Assembly (NCBI RefSeq): GCF_039566955.1
Contig: NZ_CP154796.1
Location: 1,488,001 to 1,552,000, forward strand
Direction of reading: 5' to 3'
DNA from: Micromonospora sp. DSM 45708
Lineage (GTDB): Bacteria; Actinomycetota; Actinomycetes; Mycobacteriales; Micromonosporaceae
Length of the DNA stretch: 64,000 bases
Each line of letters starts with the position of its first letter. Within the stretch, counting starts at the first letter, position 1. The position numbers and the translations under genes are program-made. A model generated the notes under the pieces. It made no database searches, was not told the DNA's origin, and saw only the letters and a list, made by a program, of their open reading frames with translations. This document shows, piece after piece, positions 51,221 through 60,943 of the stretch.

Positions 51221-52525
51221 ATGACCTCCATCGCGATCCCGGCGGGTATGCCGCAGTACGACGACGTGCCGCGCTTCGACGTGGCGACGGTGCGGGCCGA
51301 CTTCCCGATCCTGGGTCGGGAGGTCAACGGCCACCCGCTGGTCTACCTGGACAGCGCCAACACCTCGCACAAGCCGCGCGTGGTGCTCGACGTGCTCGCC
51401 GAGCACTACGCGCGGCACAACGCCAACGTGTCGCGTTCGGTGCACACGCTGGGCACCGAGGCGACCGAGGCGTACGAGGGCGCGCGGGCGAAGATCGCCG
51501 CGTTCGTCAACGCGCCCAGCGTGGACGAGGTGGTGTTCACCAAGAACTCCACCGAGGCGATCAACCTGGTGGCGTACGCGTTCTCGAACGCCTCGCTGCG
51601 CGCGGACGGTGACGAGCGGTTCCGGCTCGGCCCCGGCGACGAGATCGTGATCTCCGAGATGGAGCATCACTCGAACATCGTGCCGTGGCAGCTCCTCGCC
51701 CAGCGCACCGGCGCGACGCTGCGCTGGTTCCCGGTCACCGACGGCGGCCGGCTGGACGAGTCGGGCCTGGACGACCTGGTCACCGAGCGGACGAAGATCG
51801 TCTCGCTGGTGCACGTGTCGAACATCCTCGGCACGGTCAACGCCACCGCGCGGATCACCGAGCGGGTCCGCCAGGTCGGCGCGCTGCTGCTGCTCGACTG
51901 CTCCCAGTCGGTGCCGCACCTGCCGATCGACGTGGTCGACCTGGACGCGGATTTCATCGTCTTCACCGGCCACAAGATGTGCGGCCCGACCGGCATCGGC
52001 GTGCTCTGGGGCCGGGGCGAGCTGCTCGCCGCGATGCCCCCGGTGATGGGCGGCGGTTCGATGATCGAGACGGTGACGATGGCGCGGTCGACGTTCGCCG
52101 CGCCGCCGGCCCGGTTCGAGGCGGGCACGCCGCCGATCGCCGAGGCGGTCGCGCTCGGCGCGGCGGTGGACTACCTCACCGGCGTCGGCATGCGGGCGAT
52201 CCAGTGGCACGAGAAGGAGCTGACGGCGTACGCGCTGGACGCGCTCGCGACCGTGCCCGGGTTGCGGATCTTCGGCCCGTCCGTGCCGGTCGGCCGGGGC
52301 GGGACGATCTCCTTCGCGCTCGGTGACGTGCACCCGCACGACGTCGGGCAGGTGCTCGACTCGCTCGGCGTGCAGGTGCGGGTGGGTCACCACTGCGCCA
52401 AGCCGGTCTGCACCCGCTTCGGGGTGCCGGCGATGACGCGGGCGTCGTTCTACCTCTACACCACCCCGGCGGAGATCGACGCCCTGGTGGCGGGTCTGGA
52501 GCAGGTGCGGAAGGTGTTCGCGTGA
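51221..52525 (+). CDS. sufS: SufS, group II cysteine desulphurase
   Basis: Encodes 434 aa, a PLP enzyme: VYLDSANTSHKPRVVLD, SEMEHHSNIVPW, FIVFTGHKMCGPTGIGVLWG (PLP Lys) and VRVGHHCAKPVCTRFGV (active-site Cys on its loop). It takes sulphur from cysteine and hands it to SufU. It starts 8 bp after sufC. Confidence 0.97.
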   Translation: MTSIAIPAGMPQYDDVPRFDVATVRADFPILGREVNGHPLVYLDSANTSHKPRVVLDVLAEHYARHNANVSRSVHTLGTEATEAYEGARAKIAAFVNAPSVDEVVFTKNSTEAINLVAYAFSNASLRADGDERFRLGPGDEIVISEMEHHSNIVPWQLLAQRTGATLRWFPVTDGGRLDESGLDDLVTERTKIVSLVHVSNILGTVNATARITERVRQVGALLLLDCSQSVPHLPIDVVDLDADFIVFTGHKMCGPTGIGVLWGRGELLAAMPPVMGGGSMIETVTMARSTFAAPPARFEAGTPPIAEAVALGAAVDYLTGVGMRAIQWHEKELTAYALDALATVPGLRIFGPSVPVGRGGTISFALGDVHPHDVGQVLDSLGVQVRVGHHCAKPVCTRFGVPAMTRASFYLYTTPAEIDALVAGLEQVRKVFA

Positions 52526-53058
52526 TGCAGCTCGAATCTCTCTACCAGGAGATCATCCTGGACCACTACAAGCACCCGCACGGCCGCGGCCTGCGGGCGG
52601 CGGCGGACCCGGCCTCCCGCGTCGGCGAGGCGCACCACGTCAACCCGACCTGTGGCGACGAGATCACCGTACGGGTGGCGACCGACGGCGCGGTGCTCAC
52701 CGACATCTCCTACGACGGGATGGGCTGCTCGATCAGCCAGGCGTCCGCGAGCATCCTGCACGAGCTGCTGCGCGGCCGGGCCGCGGACGACGCCGCGGTG
52801 GTGCACGAGGCGTTCGTCGAGTTGATGTCCGGACGGGGCCAGGTCACGCCGGACGAGGACGTGCTCGGCGACGGGGTGGCGTTCGCGGGTGTGGCGCGCT
52901 ACCCGGCCCGGGTGAAGTGCGCGCTGCTGTCGTGGATGGCGTTCAAGGACGCCGCGGCACGCGCCGGGGTGGGCGTGGGCCCCGAGGCGAAGGCGAATCA
53001 TCAATACAGCGCGGCGGCGTCCCAGGCCGGTGCCGGGCGGAACGAGGGGGCGGCATGA
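52525..53058 (+). CDS. sufU: SufU, zinc-dependent sulphurtransferase
   Basis: Encodes 177 aa. The three conserved Cys positions of SufU are seen: NPTCGDEI, GMGCSISQAS and RVKCALLSW, plus the insertion that separates SufU from IscU. It accepts persulphide from SufS. The ATG at 52525 shares a base with the sufS stop; a GTG one codon upstream is possible. The C-terminal 25 residues (AKANHQYSAAASQAGAG...) are a non-conserved tail. Confidence 0.96.
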   Translation: MQLESLYQEIILDHYKHPHGRGLRAAADPASRVGEAHHVNPTCGDEITVRVATDGAVLTDISYDGMGCSISQASASILHELLRGRAADDAAVVHEAFVELMSGRGQVTPDEDVLGDGVAFAGVARYPARVKCALLSWMAFKDAAARAGVGVGPEAKANHQYSAAASQAGAGRNEGAA

Positions 53059-53456
53059 GCGAGGACGAGACCACCACGACGCCGGAGACCGGCGCGGTGG
53101 CGACCGACAGCCCGGTGACGCCGGCCAACGGCAAGGCCGCCGTCGGCGACATCGAGGAGGCGATGAAGGACGTCGTCGACCCCGAGCTGGGCATCAACGT
53201 GGTCGACCTGGGTCTGGTGTACGGCGTGCACGTGGACGACGAGAACGTGGCCACGCTGGACATGACGCTGACCTCGGCGGCGTGCCCGTTGACCGACGTG
53301 ATCGAGGACCAGACCCGGCAGGCGCTGACCACCGGCCCGGGCGGCGGTCTGGTGAACGACATCCGGATCAACTGGGTGTGGCTGCCGCCGTGGGGCCCCG
53401 ACAAGATCACCGACGAGGGGCGGGACCAGCTCCGCTCGCTCGGCTTCAACGTCTGA
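53055..53456 (+). CDS. sufT: SufT-like MIP18/DUF59 Fe-S carrier protein
   Basis: Encodes 133 aa. After a Thr/Glu-rich N-terminal tail of about 30 residues comes the DUF59 core: IEEAMKDVVDPELGINVVDL, LTSAACPLTDVIEDQ with the conserved Cys, and NWVWLPPWGPDKITDEGRDQ. It helps load Fe-S clusters on targets. It overlaps sufU (ATGA) and ends the operon; the C-rich tract starts about 60 bp downstream. Confidence 0.95.
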   Translation: MSEDETTTTPETGAVATDSPVTPANGKAAVGDIEEAMKDVVDPELGINVVDLGLVYGVHVDDENVATLDMTLTSAACPLTDVIEDQTRQALTTGPGGGLVNDIRINWVWLPPWGPDKITDEGRDQLRSLGFNV

Positions 53457-53514
53457 CCCGTTCCGCGGGTCACCATGCGAGGGCGCGGCCCCCTTCCCGG
53501 GGCGCCGCGCCCCG

Positions 53515-53755
53515 CGTCCGCCACCCCACCCCACCCACCCCACCCGCCCCACCCCCTCCGCCCCACCCCCTCCGCCCCACCCCCTCCGCCCCGCCCGCTC
53601 CGCCCCGCCCGCTCCGCCCCGCCCGCTCCGCCCCGCCCGCTCCGCCCCGCCCGCCCCGCCCGCCCCGCCCGCTCCGCCCCGCCCGCTCCGCCGTGCCGCT
53701 CCGCCGTGCCCCTCCGCCCTCCGCCCCGCCCCCTCCGCCCCGCCCCCTCCGCGCC
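53515..53755 (+). repeat. C-rich tandem array of about 15-bp units
   Basis: About 240 bp of plus strand with almost no adenine and few G runs. Units such as CCGCCCCACCCCCTC (three copies) pass into CCGCCCCGCCCGCTC (about seven copies, some shortened). The minus strand therefore has many short G runs that could form G-quadruplexes. Confidence 0.85.
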
Positions 53756-53817
53756 GCAGATTCACGGAAAGAGGCCCTTTCCCGCCCCTGATAGGGCCTC
53801 TTTCCGTGAATCTGCGG
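53754..53817. repeat. Long palindrome, copy D of the TTCACGGAAA family
   Basis: Perfect 25-bp arms (53754-53778 and 53793-53817) with a 14-nt loop; the arm contains GATTCACGGAAAGAGG. It sits exactly between the C-rich and the G-rich tracts, in a gap between two genes read in the same direction. Confidence 0.85.
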
Positions 53818-53985
53818 GCGCTGGGTGGAGTGGGTCGGTGGGCGAGGTGGGGCGGGGTGGGTCGTGGGTGGGGTGGGTCGGTGGCGGGGTGGGTCGGGGC
53901 GTGGTGGGCGGGCGGCGGGGTGGTGGGGCGGGCGGCTGGGGGTGCGGGGAAATGGGTGGTGGAGAGGGCGGGGCGGGGCGGAGGA
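53818..53985 (+). repeat. G-rich tract with short direct repeats
   Basis: About 170 bp with many GGG and GGGG runs and repeated GGGTCGGTGG- or GGGTGGGTC-like pieces. Four or more close G runs on the plus strand make G-quadruplex formation plausible in DNA and in plus-strand RNA. Confidence 0.8.
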
Positions 53986-54093
53986 TGAGCGGGTGATCGA
54001 GGCGTACCCGAAGCAGGTTCCTGTCCGCATGGCGACCGCCGCGCGTCGACAGCGCACCGCGCCGCGGGTCGCCCCACGTCACCGTCCGCCGTC

Positions 54094-54726
54094 GTGACCG
54101 GGGCGTTCCTCGCCGGTCTGCTGGCCGGCTACGGCGTCGCCGTGCCGGTCGGCGCGATCGCGATCCTCATTCTCGGCCTGAGCGCCCGTGCCGGTTTCCG
54201 CGTCGGTGCTGCCGCGGCGCTCGCGGTGGCCACCGCCGACGGGCTCTACGCCGCGCTGGCCGCACTGGGTGGCGCCGGGCTGGCCGGGGTGCTGGCCCCG
54301 GTGGCCGGGCCGCTGCGGGTGGTGGCCGCGCTGGTGCTGCTCGGCATCGCCGGCCATGGCCTGTGGCGGGCCTGGTCCGGCCGGCGGGCCCGGGTGGTCA
54401 CCGAGGCGCCGGCCGGACGCGGCCTGCACACCCCGGTCCGGGCGTACGCGGCGCTGCTCGGGTTGACGCTGCTGAACCCGGCCACGGTGCTCTACTTCGC
54501 CGCGCTGGTGCTCGGCCGCCGGGACGCCGCCGACCCGGACCCGACCGCCGCCGCGTTGTTCGTGGCCGGCGCGTTCCTGGCGTCGGCGAGCTGGCAACTG
54601 CTGGTGGCCGGCGGCGGGTCGATGGTCGGTCGCGCGCTGGCCGGCCCGCGTGGTCGCCTGGTCACCGGTGTGGTGTCCAGCGTCCTGATCGCCGGCCTGG
54701 CGGCGGCCACCCTGTGGTCCGGCTGA
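54094..54726 (+). CDS. LysE/RhtB-family amino-acid exporter
   Basis: Encodes 210 aa with a GTG start. It has five to six hydrophobic helices, an N-terminal GYGVAVPVGAIAILILGLSA (LysE family start with the P-x-G motif), and LTLLNPATVLYFAALVL in the middle. It probably exports an amino acid or a related metabolite. It has no partner regulator nearby. The G-rich tract lies about 100 bp upstream. Confidence 0.86.
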   Translation: MTGAFLAGLLAGYGVAVPVGAIAILILGLSARAGFRVGAAAALAVATADGLYAALAALGGAGLAGVLAPVAGPLRVVAALVLLGIAGHGLWRAWSGRRARVVTEAPAGRGLHTPVRAYAALLGLTLLNPATVLYFAALVLGRRDAADPDPTAAALFVAGAFLASASWQLLVAGGGSMVGRALAGPRGRLVTGVVSSVLIAGLAAATLWSG

Positions 54727-54817
54727 CCCGCGCCGGCCAGCCGTCCGGTGGGGCCGCTGAGCCGTGCCGTCGCGCCGTTCGACCGCGCCGGCCGGCGTGC
54801 CCGGGCCGGGCGTGTCG

Positions 54818-54823
54818 TACCGT
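54818..54823 (+). promoter_or_regulatory. -10 box TACCGT, leaderless start of acVLRF1
   Basis: TACCGT is followed by CGTGGC and the ATG at 54830; no ribosome-binding site is present. Confidence 0.5.
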
Positions 54824-54829
54824 CGTGGC

Positions 54830-55468
54830 ATGAGCAGCCGACCCGCAGCCGGGGGAGGCCGGTGGGTCGAGGTCGACCCCGGCCGCGTCCCCCGCTGGGT
54901 CGAGGGCTTCGCCGAGCGGCACGGTCCGCCCACCACCACCGTCCAGGGGTACGGGCTGTTGCTCACCGCCCCGGACGGCGCCACCGCCGAGCTGCACACG
55001 CCGCCCGGCGCGCGTCCCACGCCGGAGCTGACCGCGTTCGCCGGTGTCGCCGCCGCGCCCCGCCGGATCGGCCTGCTGCTGGCCCGCAAGGGCGCGGTGG
55101 CGGTCGGGGTGGCCGACGGGACCGAGTTGGTGACCTCCAAGGTCGACACCCGGTACGTGCAGGGTCGCACCGCCGCGGGTGGCTGGTCCCAGCAGCGGTT
55201 CGCCAGGCGGCGCGACAACCAGGCGAAGGCGGCGCTGGGTGACGCGGCGGATCTCGCCGTACGCCTGCTGTTGCCGGCCGCCGGCACGCTCGCGGCGCTG
55301 GTCTGCGGCGGTGACCGGCGCGCGGTGGACACGGTGCTGGCCGACCGGCGGCTGGCCCCGCTCGCGGCGCTGCGCGCCGACCGCCTCCTCGACGTGCCCG
55401 AACCTCGGCACGCGGTCCTGGTCGCGGCCGTCGCCGCCGCCCGCGCGGTCCACATCCTGGTCCGCTGA
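54830..55468 (+). CDS. acVLRF1-like peptidyl-tRNA hydrolase (Vms1-type release factor)
   Basis: Encodes 212 aa. It contains the VLRF1 pattern: [16 protein letters not shown] early strands (here [17 protein letters not shown]), [20 protein letters not shown] with the GGWSQQRF loop that replaces the GGQ of eRF1, and the following [11 protein letters not shown]. Such proteins cleave peptidyl-tRNA on stalled large subunits. In actinobacteria the family is called acVLRF1. The C-terminal part is a small alpha/beta domain ([20 protein letters not shown]). It is monocistronic here. Confidence 0.85.
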   Translation: MSSRPAAGGGRWVEVDPGRVPRWVEGFAERHGPPTTTVQGYGLLLTAPDGATAELHTPPGARPTPELTAFAGVAAAPRRIGLLLARKGAVAVGVADGTELVTSKVDTRYVQGRTAAGGWSQQRFARRRDNQAKAALGDAADLAVRLLLPAAGTLAALVCGGDRRAVDTVLADRRLAPLAALRADRLLDVPEPRHAVLVAAVAAARAVHILVR

Positions 55469-55513
55469 ACGGGAAAGATCACATCAAGCCGGTCAATCCC
55501 GCGCGCACCTAGT

Positions 55514-55540
55514 GCATCGAATCGACTCGATGCTTACAGT
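55514..55540 (+). promoter_or_regulatory. Operator-like palindrome and -10 box upstream of the RCC1-repeat gene
   Basis: GCATCGA-N6-TCGATGC (55514-55533) has perfect 7-bp arms, and TACAGT (55535-55540), a -10 candidate, follows at once. The palindrome would fill the spacer between the -35 and -10 elements, a typical repressor site. The predicted leader is about 85 nt. Confidence 0.55.
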
Positions 55541-55631
55541 CGGTGTCACGAAGTGGTGGGTCACCGGGCGACCCACAGGGCAGCTTCGCCTCCGCCGTTC
55601 ACGCACGGACATCGTTGGGAGAAGGCATTTC

Positions 55632-56843
55632 ATGAACGGATATCAGGGCGGCCGGCTGCGGACCCGGTGGCGCCGCGCGACAAGACTCCTCGCCGCCGCG
55701 GCGGCGATGTGCGCCGGAAGCGTCGTGCTCACCGCCGCACTCACCGCGGGCGCGGCGACCGCCGGTCCCGCCGAACGCGTCGCGCTGGCCGCCCCGGCGG
55801 TCACCAGTGTCACCGCGGGCGGTGCGCACACGTGCGCGATCCGCGCCGACGGCGGGCTGTGGTGCTGGGGCTCCAACTACGGCGGCCAGCTCGGCGACGG
55901 GACCACCACGAACCGGAGCGCCCCGGCGCGGGTCGGCACCGCCACCTGGGCCGGTGTCGACGCCGGCTCCGGACACACCTGTGCGGTCCGGACGGACGGG
56001 ACACTGTGGTGCTGGGGCTCGAACTTCCGGGGCCAGCTCGGCGACGGCACGACCACGAGCCGCAGCGCTCCGGTGCAGGTCGGCACCGCCACCACCTGGG
56101 CCCGGGTCGACGCGGGCCCGGCGCACACCTGCGCCGTGCGCACCGACGGCACGCTCTGGTGCTGGGGGTTCAACCGCACCTCGCAGTTGGGCGTCGGCAG
56201 CTCGCCCTACACCGCGACCACGCCGCTCCAGGTCGGCACCGCGACCAACTGGGCGAGCGTGTCGACCGGCTTCGCGCATACCTGCGGCGTCCGTACCGAC
56301 GGCACGCTGTGGTGCTGGGGTCTCAGTTCGGACGGGCAGCTCGGTCTCGGCACGCTCGGCTCCCAGACGACGCCGGCCCAGGTCGGCACCGCCACCACCT
56401 GGAGCGGTGTCACGGCCGGGTACGCGCACACCTGCGGGATCCGGTCCGGCACGCTGTGGTGCTGGGGGGAGAACGGCTACGGTCAGCTGGGCCTGAGCGG
56501 CACCTACCAGACCGCGCCGGTCCAGGTCGGCGCGGCCACCACCTGGAGCCGCGTCGCCGCCAGCAGCGACGCGACGTGCGCGTCCCGCACCGACGGCAGT
56601 CTCTGGTGCTGGGGCAAGAACGCGACCGGGCAGGTGGGCGACGGCACCACCACCCACCGGTCCACGCCGACCCGCGTCGGCACCGCCACCACCTGGACGG
56701 GCGGCCTCGCCGTCACCGACCACAGCTGCGCCGTCCGTACCGACGGCAGCCTGTGGTGCTGGGGTGACAACAGCGGGGGGCAGTTGGGCGACGGCACCAC
56801 CGTCGGGCGGTCCAGCCCGGCCGAGGTGATCCTGCCGGCCTGA
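55632..56843 (+). CDS. Secreted RCC1-repeat beta-propeller protein
   Basis: Encodes 403 aa. A signal peptide ([20 protein letters not shown]...) is followed by seven RCC1-like repeats of about 49 residues, consensus [18 protein letters not shown]2-GQLGDGTT and VGTATTWxxV. Each blade has a paired Cys (HTC and LWCWG), which suggests one disulphide per blade in an exported protein; cytoplasmic RCC1 proteins lack these. A binding or scaffold role outside the cell is likely. GGGAGAAGG precedes the ATG at 55632. No enzyme domain is attached. Confidence 0.9.
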   Translation: MNGYQGGRLRTRWRRATRLLAAAAAMCAGSVVLTAALTAGAATAGPAERVALAAPAVTSVTAGGAHTCAIRADGGLWCWGSNYGGQLGDGTTTNRSAPARVGTATWAGVDAGSGHTCAVRTDGTLWCWGSNFRGQLGDGTTTSRSAPVQVGTATTWARVDAGPAHTCAVRTDGTLWCWGFNRTSQLGVGSSPYTATTPLQVGTATNWASVSTGFAHTCGVRTDGTLWCWGLSSDGQLGLGTLGSQTTPAQVGTATTWSGVTAGYAHTCGIRSGTLWCWGENGYGQLGLSGTYQTAPVQVGAATTWSRVAASSDATCASRTDGSLWCWGKNATGQVGDGTTTHRSTPTRVGTATTWTGGLAVTDHSCAVRTDGSLWCWGDNSGGQLGDGTTVGRSSPAEVILPA

Positions 56844-56864
56844 TCCGCCGGGCCTCACGACGTC

Positions 56865-56913
56865 GGGCCGTCGGCCTGCGCCGCTGGACGTTCAGCGGGC
56901 AGGCCGACGGCCC
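56865..56913. terminator. Bidirectional terminator between RCC1-repeat and metallopeptidase genes
   Basis: A 15-bp perfect outer stem (GGGCCGTCGGCCTGC with 56899-56913) encloses a smaller GCTG/CAGC hairpin. It lies between convergent stops. Confidence 0.8.
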
Positions 56914-56930
56914 GGCGACGGCGGTGCGGT

Positions 56931-57845
56931 CTACTGCCCGGCGCCGAAGGTGTCGCAGGCCTTCGGGTCGCCGGTGGAGAAGCCCTTGGTGAACCACTGC
57001 TTGCGCTGCTCGGAGCTGCCGTGGGTGAACTCGTCCGGGTTCACCGGCCGGCCGGAGCGCTGCTGGATGGCGTCGTCACCGATCTTCTCGGCGGTGTCGA
57101 TCGCCTGCTGGATGTCCTGATCGGTGATGCTCTTGAAGATCTTCTGGCCCTGCTCGTCGGCGGTGCCGGTGGCGTTCTTCGCCCAGGCGCCGGCGTAGCA
57201 GTCGGCCTGCAGCTCGAGCTTCACCGAGAGCGCGTTGGTGTTCTGCGGGTCGCGCTGCTGCTGGCGGCGCATCTGCGCCTCGGTGCCGAGCAGGTCCTGC
57301 ACGTGGTGGCCGTACTCGTGGGCGAGCACGTACGGCTGGGCGAACTCGCCCTCGGCGCCGAGCTGGTCGGCGAGCAGCCGGTAGAACGTGAGGTCGATGT
57401 AGACCAGGTCGTCGGCCGGGCAGTAGAACGGGCCGACGCCGGAGTCGGCCGCGCCGCAGCCGGTGCTGACGTTCTGGCTGAAGAAGACCGTCTTGGACGG
57501 CTTGTACTGCTCGCCGAAGACCTCCGGCATGGCGGTGCGCCAGTACGCCTGGATCGAGTTGACGTAGAGCGCGTTGCGGCAGTCGAGCTGTTTCAACGCG
57601 TCGTCCGCCGAGCACTTCTGCTCCAGCGAGGTGTTGTCGCCCTGAGGCGAGTCGCCGCCGTTGGTGGCCGCGTTGAGGCCGAAGCCGCCGCCCACCAGGG
57701 CGACCAGCACGGCGATGATGATGCCCACGATCCCGCCGCGACCGCCGCCGCCCGGGATCGGGATGCCCATCCCGCCTCCGCCGCCGGACCCTCGCCGGTC
57801 GTCCACCTGGCTGGTGTCGACCCGCGCGTTCTCATTCAGCTCCAT
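56931..57845 (-). CDS. Neutral zinc metallopeptidase, YpfJ family
   Basis: Encodes 304 aa from ATG 57845. After a Gly-rich segment (about 17-38) comes one transmembrane helix (GIVGIIIAVLVALVGGGFGL), so the domain is membrane-anchored and outside. The catalytic motif is VLAHEYGHHVQDLLG (HEYGH 176-180), with KLELQADCYAGAWA supplying the further acidic ligand region. The four-Cys pattern (QKCSADD, LDCRN, TGCGAAD, YCPADD) suggests disulphides. The substrate is unknown. Confidence 0.92.
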   Translation of the reverse strand: MELNENARVDTSQVDDRRGSGGGGGMGIPIPGGGGRGGIVGIIIAVLVALVGGGFGLNAATNGGDSPQGDNTSLEQKCSADDALKQLDCRNALYVNSIQAYWRTAMPEVFGEQYKPSKTVFFSQNVSTGCGAADSGVGPFYCPADDLVYIDLTFYRLLADQLGAEGEFAQPYVLAHEYGHHVQDLLGTEAQMRRQQQRDPQNTNALSVKLELQADCYAGAWAKNATGTADEQGQKIFKSITDQDIQQAIDTAEKIGDDAIQQRSGRPVNPDEFTHGSSEQRKQWFTKGFSTGDPKACDTFGAGQ

Positions 57846-57968
57846 GTTGACCCCGATCACCGATGTGTCCGTGTGTGGTGGTTGCGGTACCGGACCGGGT
57901 CCGGACGGCGGTTTGGGTACCCGATGATCTTGTGCGGTAATCCGACGGGACCGCCGCGGCGCGCCCGG

Positions 57969-57974
57969 TACACT
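57969..57974 (+). promoter_or_regulatory. -10 box TACACT of the ABC-F leader transcript
   Basis: TACACT is followed by 6 nt and a GTG at 57981, giving a leaderless upstream ORF. Confidence 0.5.
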
Positions 57975-57980
57975 GGAGCC

Positions 57981-58001
57981 GTGCTGCGCTGCGAAGGCTG
58001 A
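57981..58001 (+). CDS. Putative six-residue leader peptide upstream of the ABC-F gene
   Basis: GTG CTG CGC TGC GAA GGC TGA encodes M-L-R-C-E-G. The -10 box 6 nt upstream makes it the first thing ribosomes would meet on the mRNA. The stop lies 9 nt before a terminator-like hairpin, and the ABC-F ATG is 90 nt downstream. This is the usual layout of antibiotic-responsive leader ORFs; it could also respond to cysteine or arginine supply. Translation is not proven. Confidence 0.5.
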   Translation: MLRCEG

Positions 58002-58009
58002 ACGGCCCC

Positions 58010-58044
58010 GCGCCGACGGGAGAAACGACCCGCCGGCGCTTTCG
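58010..58044 (+). terminator. Putative attenuator hairpin before the ABC-F gene
   Basis: GCGCCGACGGG (58010-58020) pairs with CCCGCCGGCGC (58029-58039) with one mismatch, loop 8 nt, followed by TTTCG. Its place between the leader ORF and the gene suggests conditional termination. No competing anti-terminator stem was identified by eye. Confidence 0.5.
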
Positions 58045-58090
58045 CGTGCCCTGAGTCAGCCCTTCCGGACCCGAGAGCGAGTACTCCGAA

Positions 58091-59698
<1,608 letters not shown>

Positions 59699-59716
59699 CC
59701 CACCGTTTCCGCCGTC

Positions 59717-59731
59717 GATCATGAAGTTGGC
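59717..59731. repeat. Half-copy of the GATCATGAGG repeat family
   Basis: GATCATGAAGTTGGC lies in the 99-bp gap between the ABC-F and CadD-like genes. It is followed by G-rich GGTCGGC/GGTCGGT heptamers (about 59748-59798), with no hairpin comparable to 22070-22124. Confidence 0.5.
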
Positions 59732-59797
59732 GGCCCTCTGCGAGATCGGCGGTCGGCGGTCGGCGGGGCGGTCGGTGGTCGGCGGTCGGTGGGGTGG

Positions 59798-60400
59798 TCA
59801 GGTGAGGAGGTCGGCGAGCCGGGGGAGGACGCCGGAGGTGAGCAGGATTGTCGCGCCGATGGCGATGAAGATCGCCGGCACCAGCCAGTGGCCGGCCCGG
59901 CCGACCAGCGACACCACCCGGGGATGGCCGCCGAGCACGGCGGCGACGGCGCACCACACGGCGACCAGCACGGCGAAGACCAGCAGCCAGACCAGGCCGG
60001 TGAGCGGGTCGAGGGCGCGGAAGACCGGCACGTAGACCGCGATGTTGTCGGCGCCGTTGGCCACCGTGATCCCGGCGACGCCGAGCAGGGTGCCGACGAC
60101 CACCGGCGGGTCGTCGTCCTCGGCCCGGTGCAGCAGCGCGCGGACGCCGAGCGCGATCGGCAGCAGCCCGAGCAGCCCCGGCCACGGGTCGGGCACCACC
60201 AGCAGCCCGGCGGCGGCCACCACCGCGACGGCGACCAGCGCGCCGATGCCCGCGTACTGGCCGGCGACGATCTGCCAGGGCCGCGGCCGGCCGTCGGTCC
60301 GCGACGCCACGAAGAGCACGGTGAGCACCACGATGTCGTCGAGGTTGGTGGCGGCGAACACTCCCGCGGCACCGGCCGCGACGGCGATCAGGTCGGTCAC
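59798..60400 (-). CDS. CadD-like cadmium resistance/heavy-metal membrane transporter
   Basis: Encodes 200 aa with a GTG start. It has about six helices and the CadD-type N-terminus AAGVFAATNLDDIVVLTVLF with a conserved N-L-D-D, and later VANGADNIAVYVPVF with a conserved N-x-x-D-N; these repeated acidic motifs are typical of the LysE-superfamily metal exporters. The substrate cannot be told from sequence. There is no metal regulator next to it. Confidence 0.85.
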   Translation of the reverse strand: MTDLIAVAAGAAGVFAATNLDDIVVLTVLFVASRTDGRPRPWQIVAGQYAGIGALVAVAVVAAAGLLVVPDPWPGLLGLLPIALGVRALLHRAEDDDPPVVVGTLLGVAGITVANGADNIAVYVPVFRALDPLTGLVWLLVFAVLVAVWCAVAAVLGGHPRVVSLVGRAGHWLVPAIFIAIGATILLTSGVLPRLADLLT

Positions 60401-60406
60401 CCGGGC

Positions 60407-60412
60407 AGGGTA
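60407..60412 (-). promoter_or_regulatory. -10 box TACCCT, leaderless start of the CadD-like gene
   Basis: Minus-strand TACCCT is followed by GCCCGG and the GTG at 60400. Confidence 0.5.
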
Positions 60413-60669
60413 CGGCCCGCCGGGCGGATCGGTCGCGACGGACCCGGGCGCCCCGGCCCGCTCGGCGCGCTGCGGATCGGGCGGGGGAGAAAGCGCGGTG
60501 TACGCGACCGCGTACGCATCGGACGGCCGGGAGGATCACTCTATCGGGAAGCTGACAATGCGTAGCGTGTCGGTTGGCGAATAGTTGATATCTGGCGCAT
60601 GATCGTCCGAGGCGGTCTAATAGGTGGGACCGTATCCGAACCGCACAGTCTGGGACGTGAGGAATCAGC
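60413..60669 (+). promoter_or_regulatory. AT-richer upstream region of the small HTH gene
   Basis: This region is clearly richer in A and T than the surroundings (for example GCGAATAGTTGATATCTGG and GGTCTAATAGGTGG). Several TAnnnT/TAATAG boxes could be -10 elements, so a regulated or multiple promoter is likely. TGAGGAATC before 60670 is the ribosome-binding site. Confidence 0.4.
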
Positions 60670-60897
60670 ATGGCAGCCACCGGCACAGCCACCAGCACTG
60701 AGAAGGGTCGCCGGATCGTCGGGGCCGAGCGTCAGACGCTCGCCAAAGACCTGGTAAAGCGGTACACCGGGGGTGAGAGCATCCGTGCGCTGGCGGCCTC
60801 GACCGGCCGCTCCTACGGATTCATCCACCGGGTGCTCACCGAGTCCGGGGTGCAGCTGCGGCAGCGCGGCGGTGCCCGGCGCCGCAAGAAGGCGTGA
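60670..60897 (+). CDS. Small helix-turn-helix DNA-binding protein
   Basis: Encodes 75 aa. The resolvase/Hin-like HTH is LVKRYTGGESIRALAASTGR followed by SYGFIHRVLTESGVQLRQRG, and the C-terminus is basic (ARRRKKA). The type is widely conserved in actinomycetes and its function is not established; a nucleoid-associated or regulatory role is possible. GAGGAA precedes the ATG at 60670. Confidence 0.88.
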   Translation: MAATGTATSTEKGRRIVGAERQTLAKDLVKRYTGGESIRALAASTGRSYGFIHRVLTESGVQLRQRGGARRRKKA

Positions 60898-60943
60898 CCC
60901 GCCCCCCAGCGTCGTCCATCAGCGTCGCGCTCCGGGTGGTCCG

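Larger units (their letters stand above)
53457..54093. other. 637-bp intergenic region with C-rich tract, palindrome and G-rich tract
   Basis: No gene is supported here: the open frames are low-complexity translations. From left to right there is a short ordinary stretch, a pyrimidine-rich repeat array (53515-53755), palindrome D (53754-53817), a G-rich tract (53818-53985) and about 100 bp of ordinary sequence before the LysE-type gene. No clear promoter for that gene is visible. Confidence 0.8.

Noticed and set aside
53515..53800. Proline/arginine-rich coding frames in the C-rich tract
   Set aside because: All are translations of the minisatellite, without ribosome-binding sites or codon-use support.
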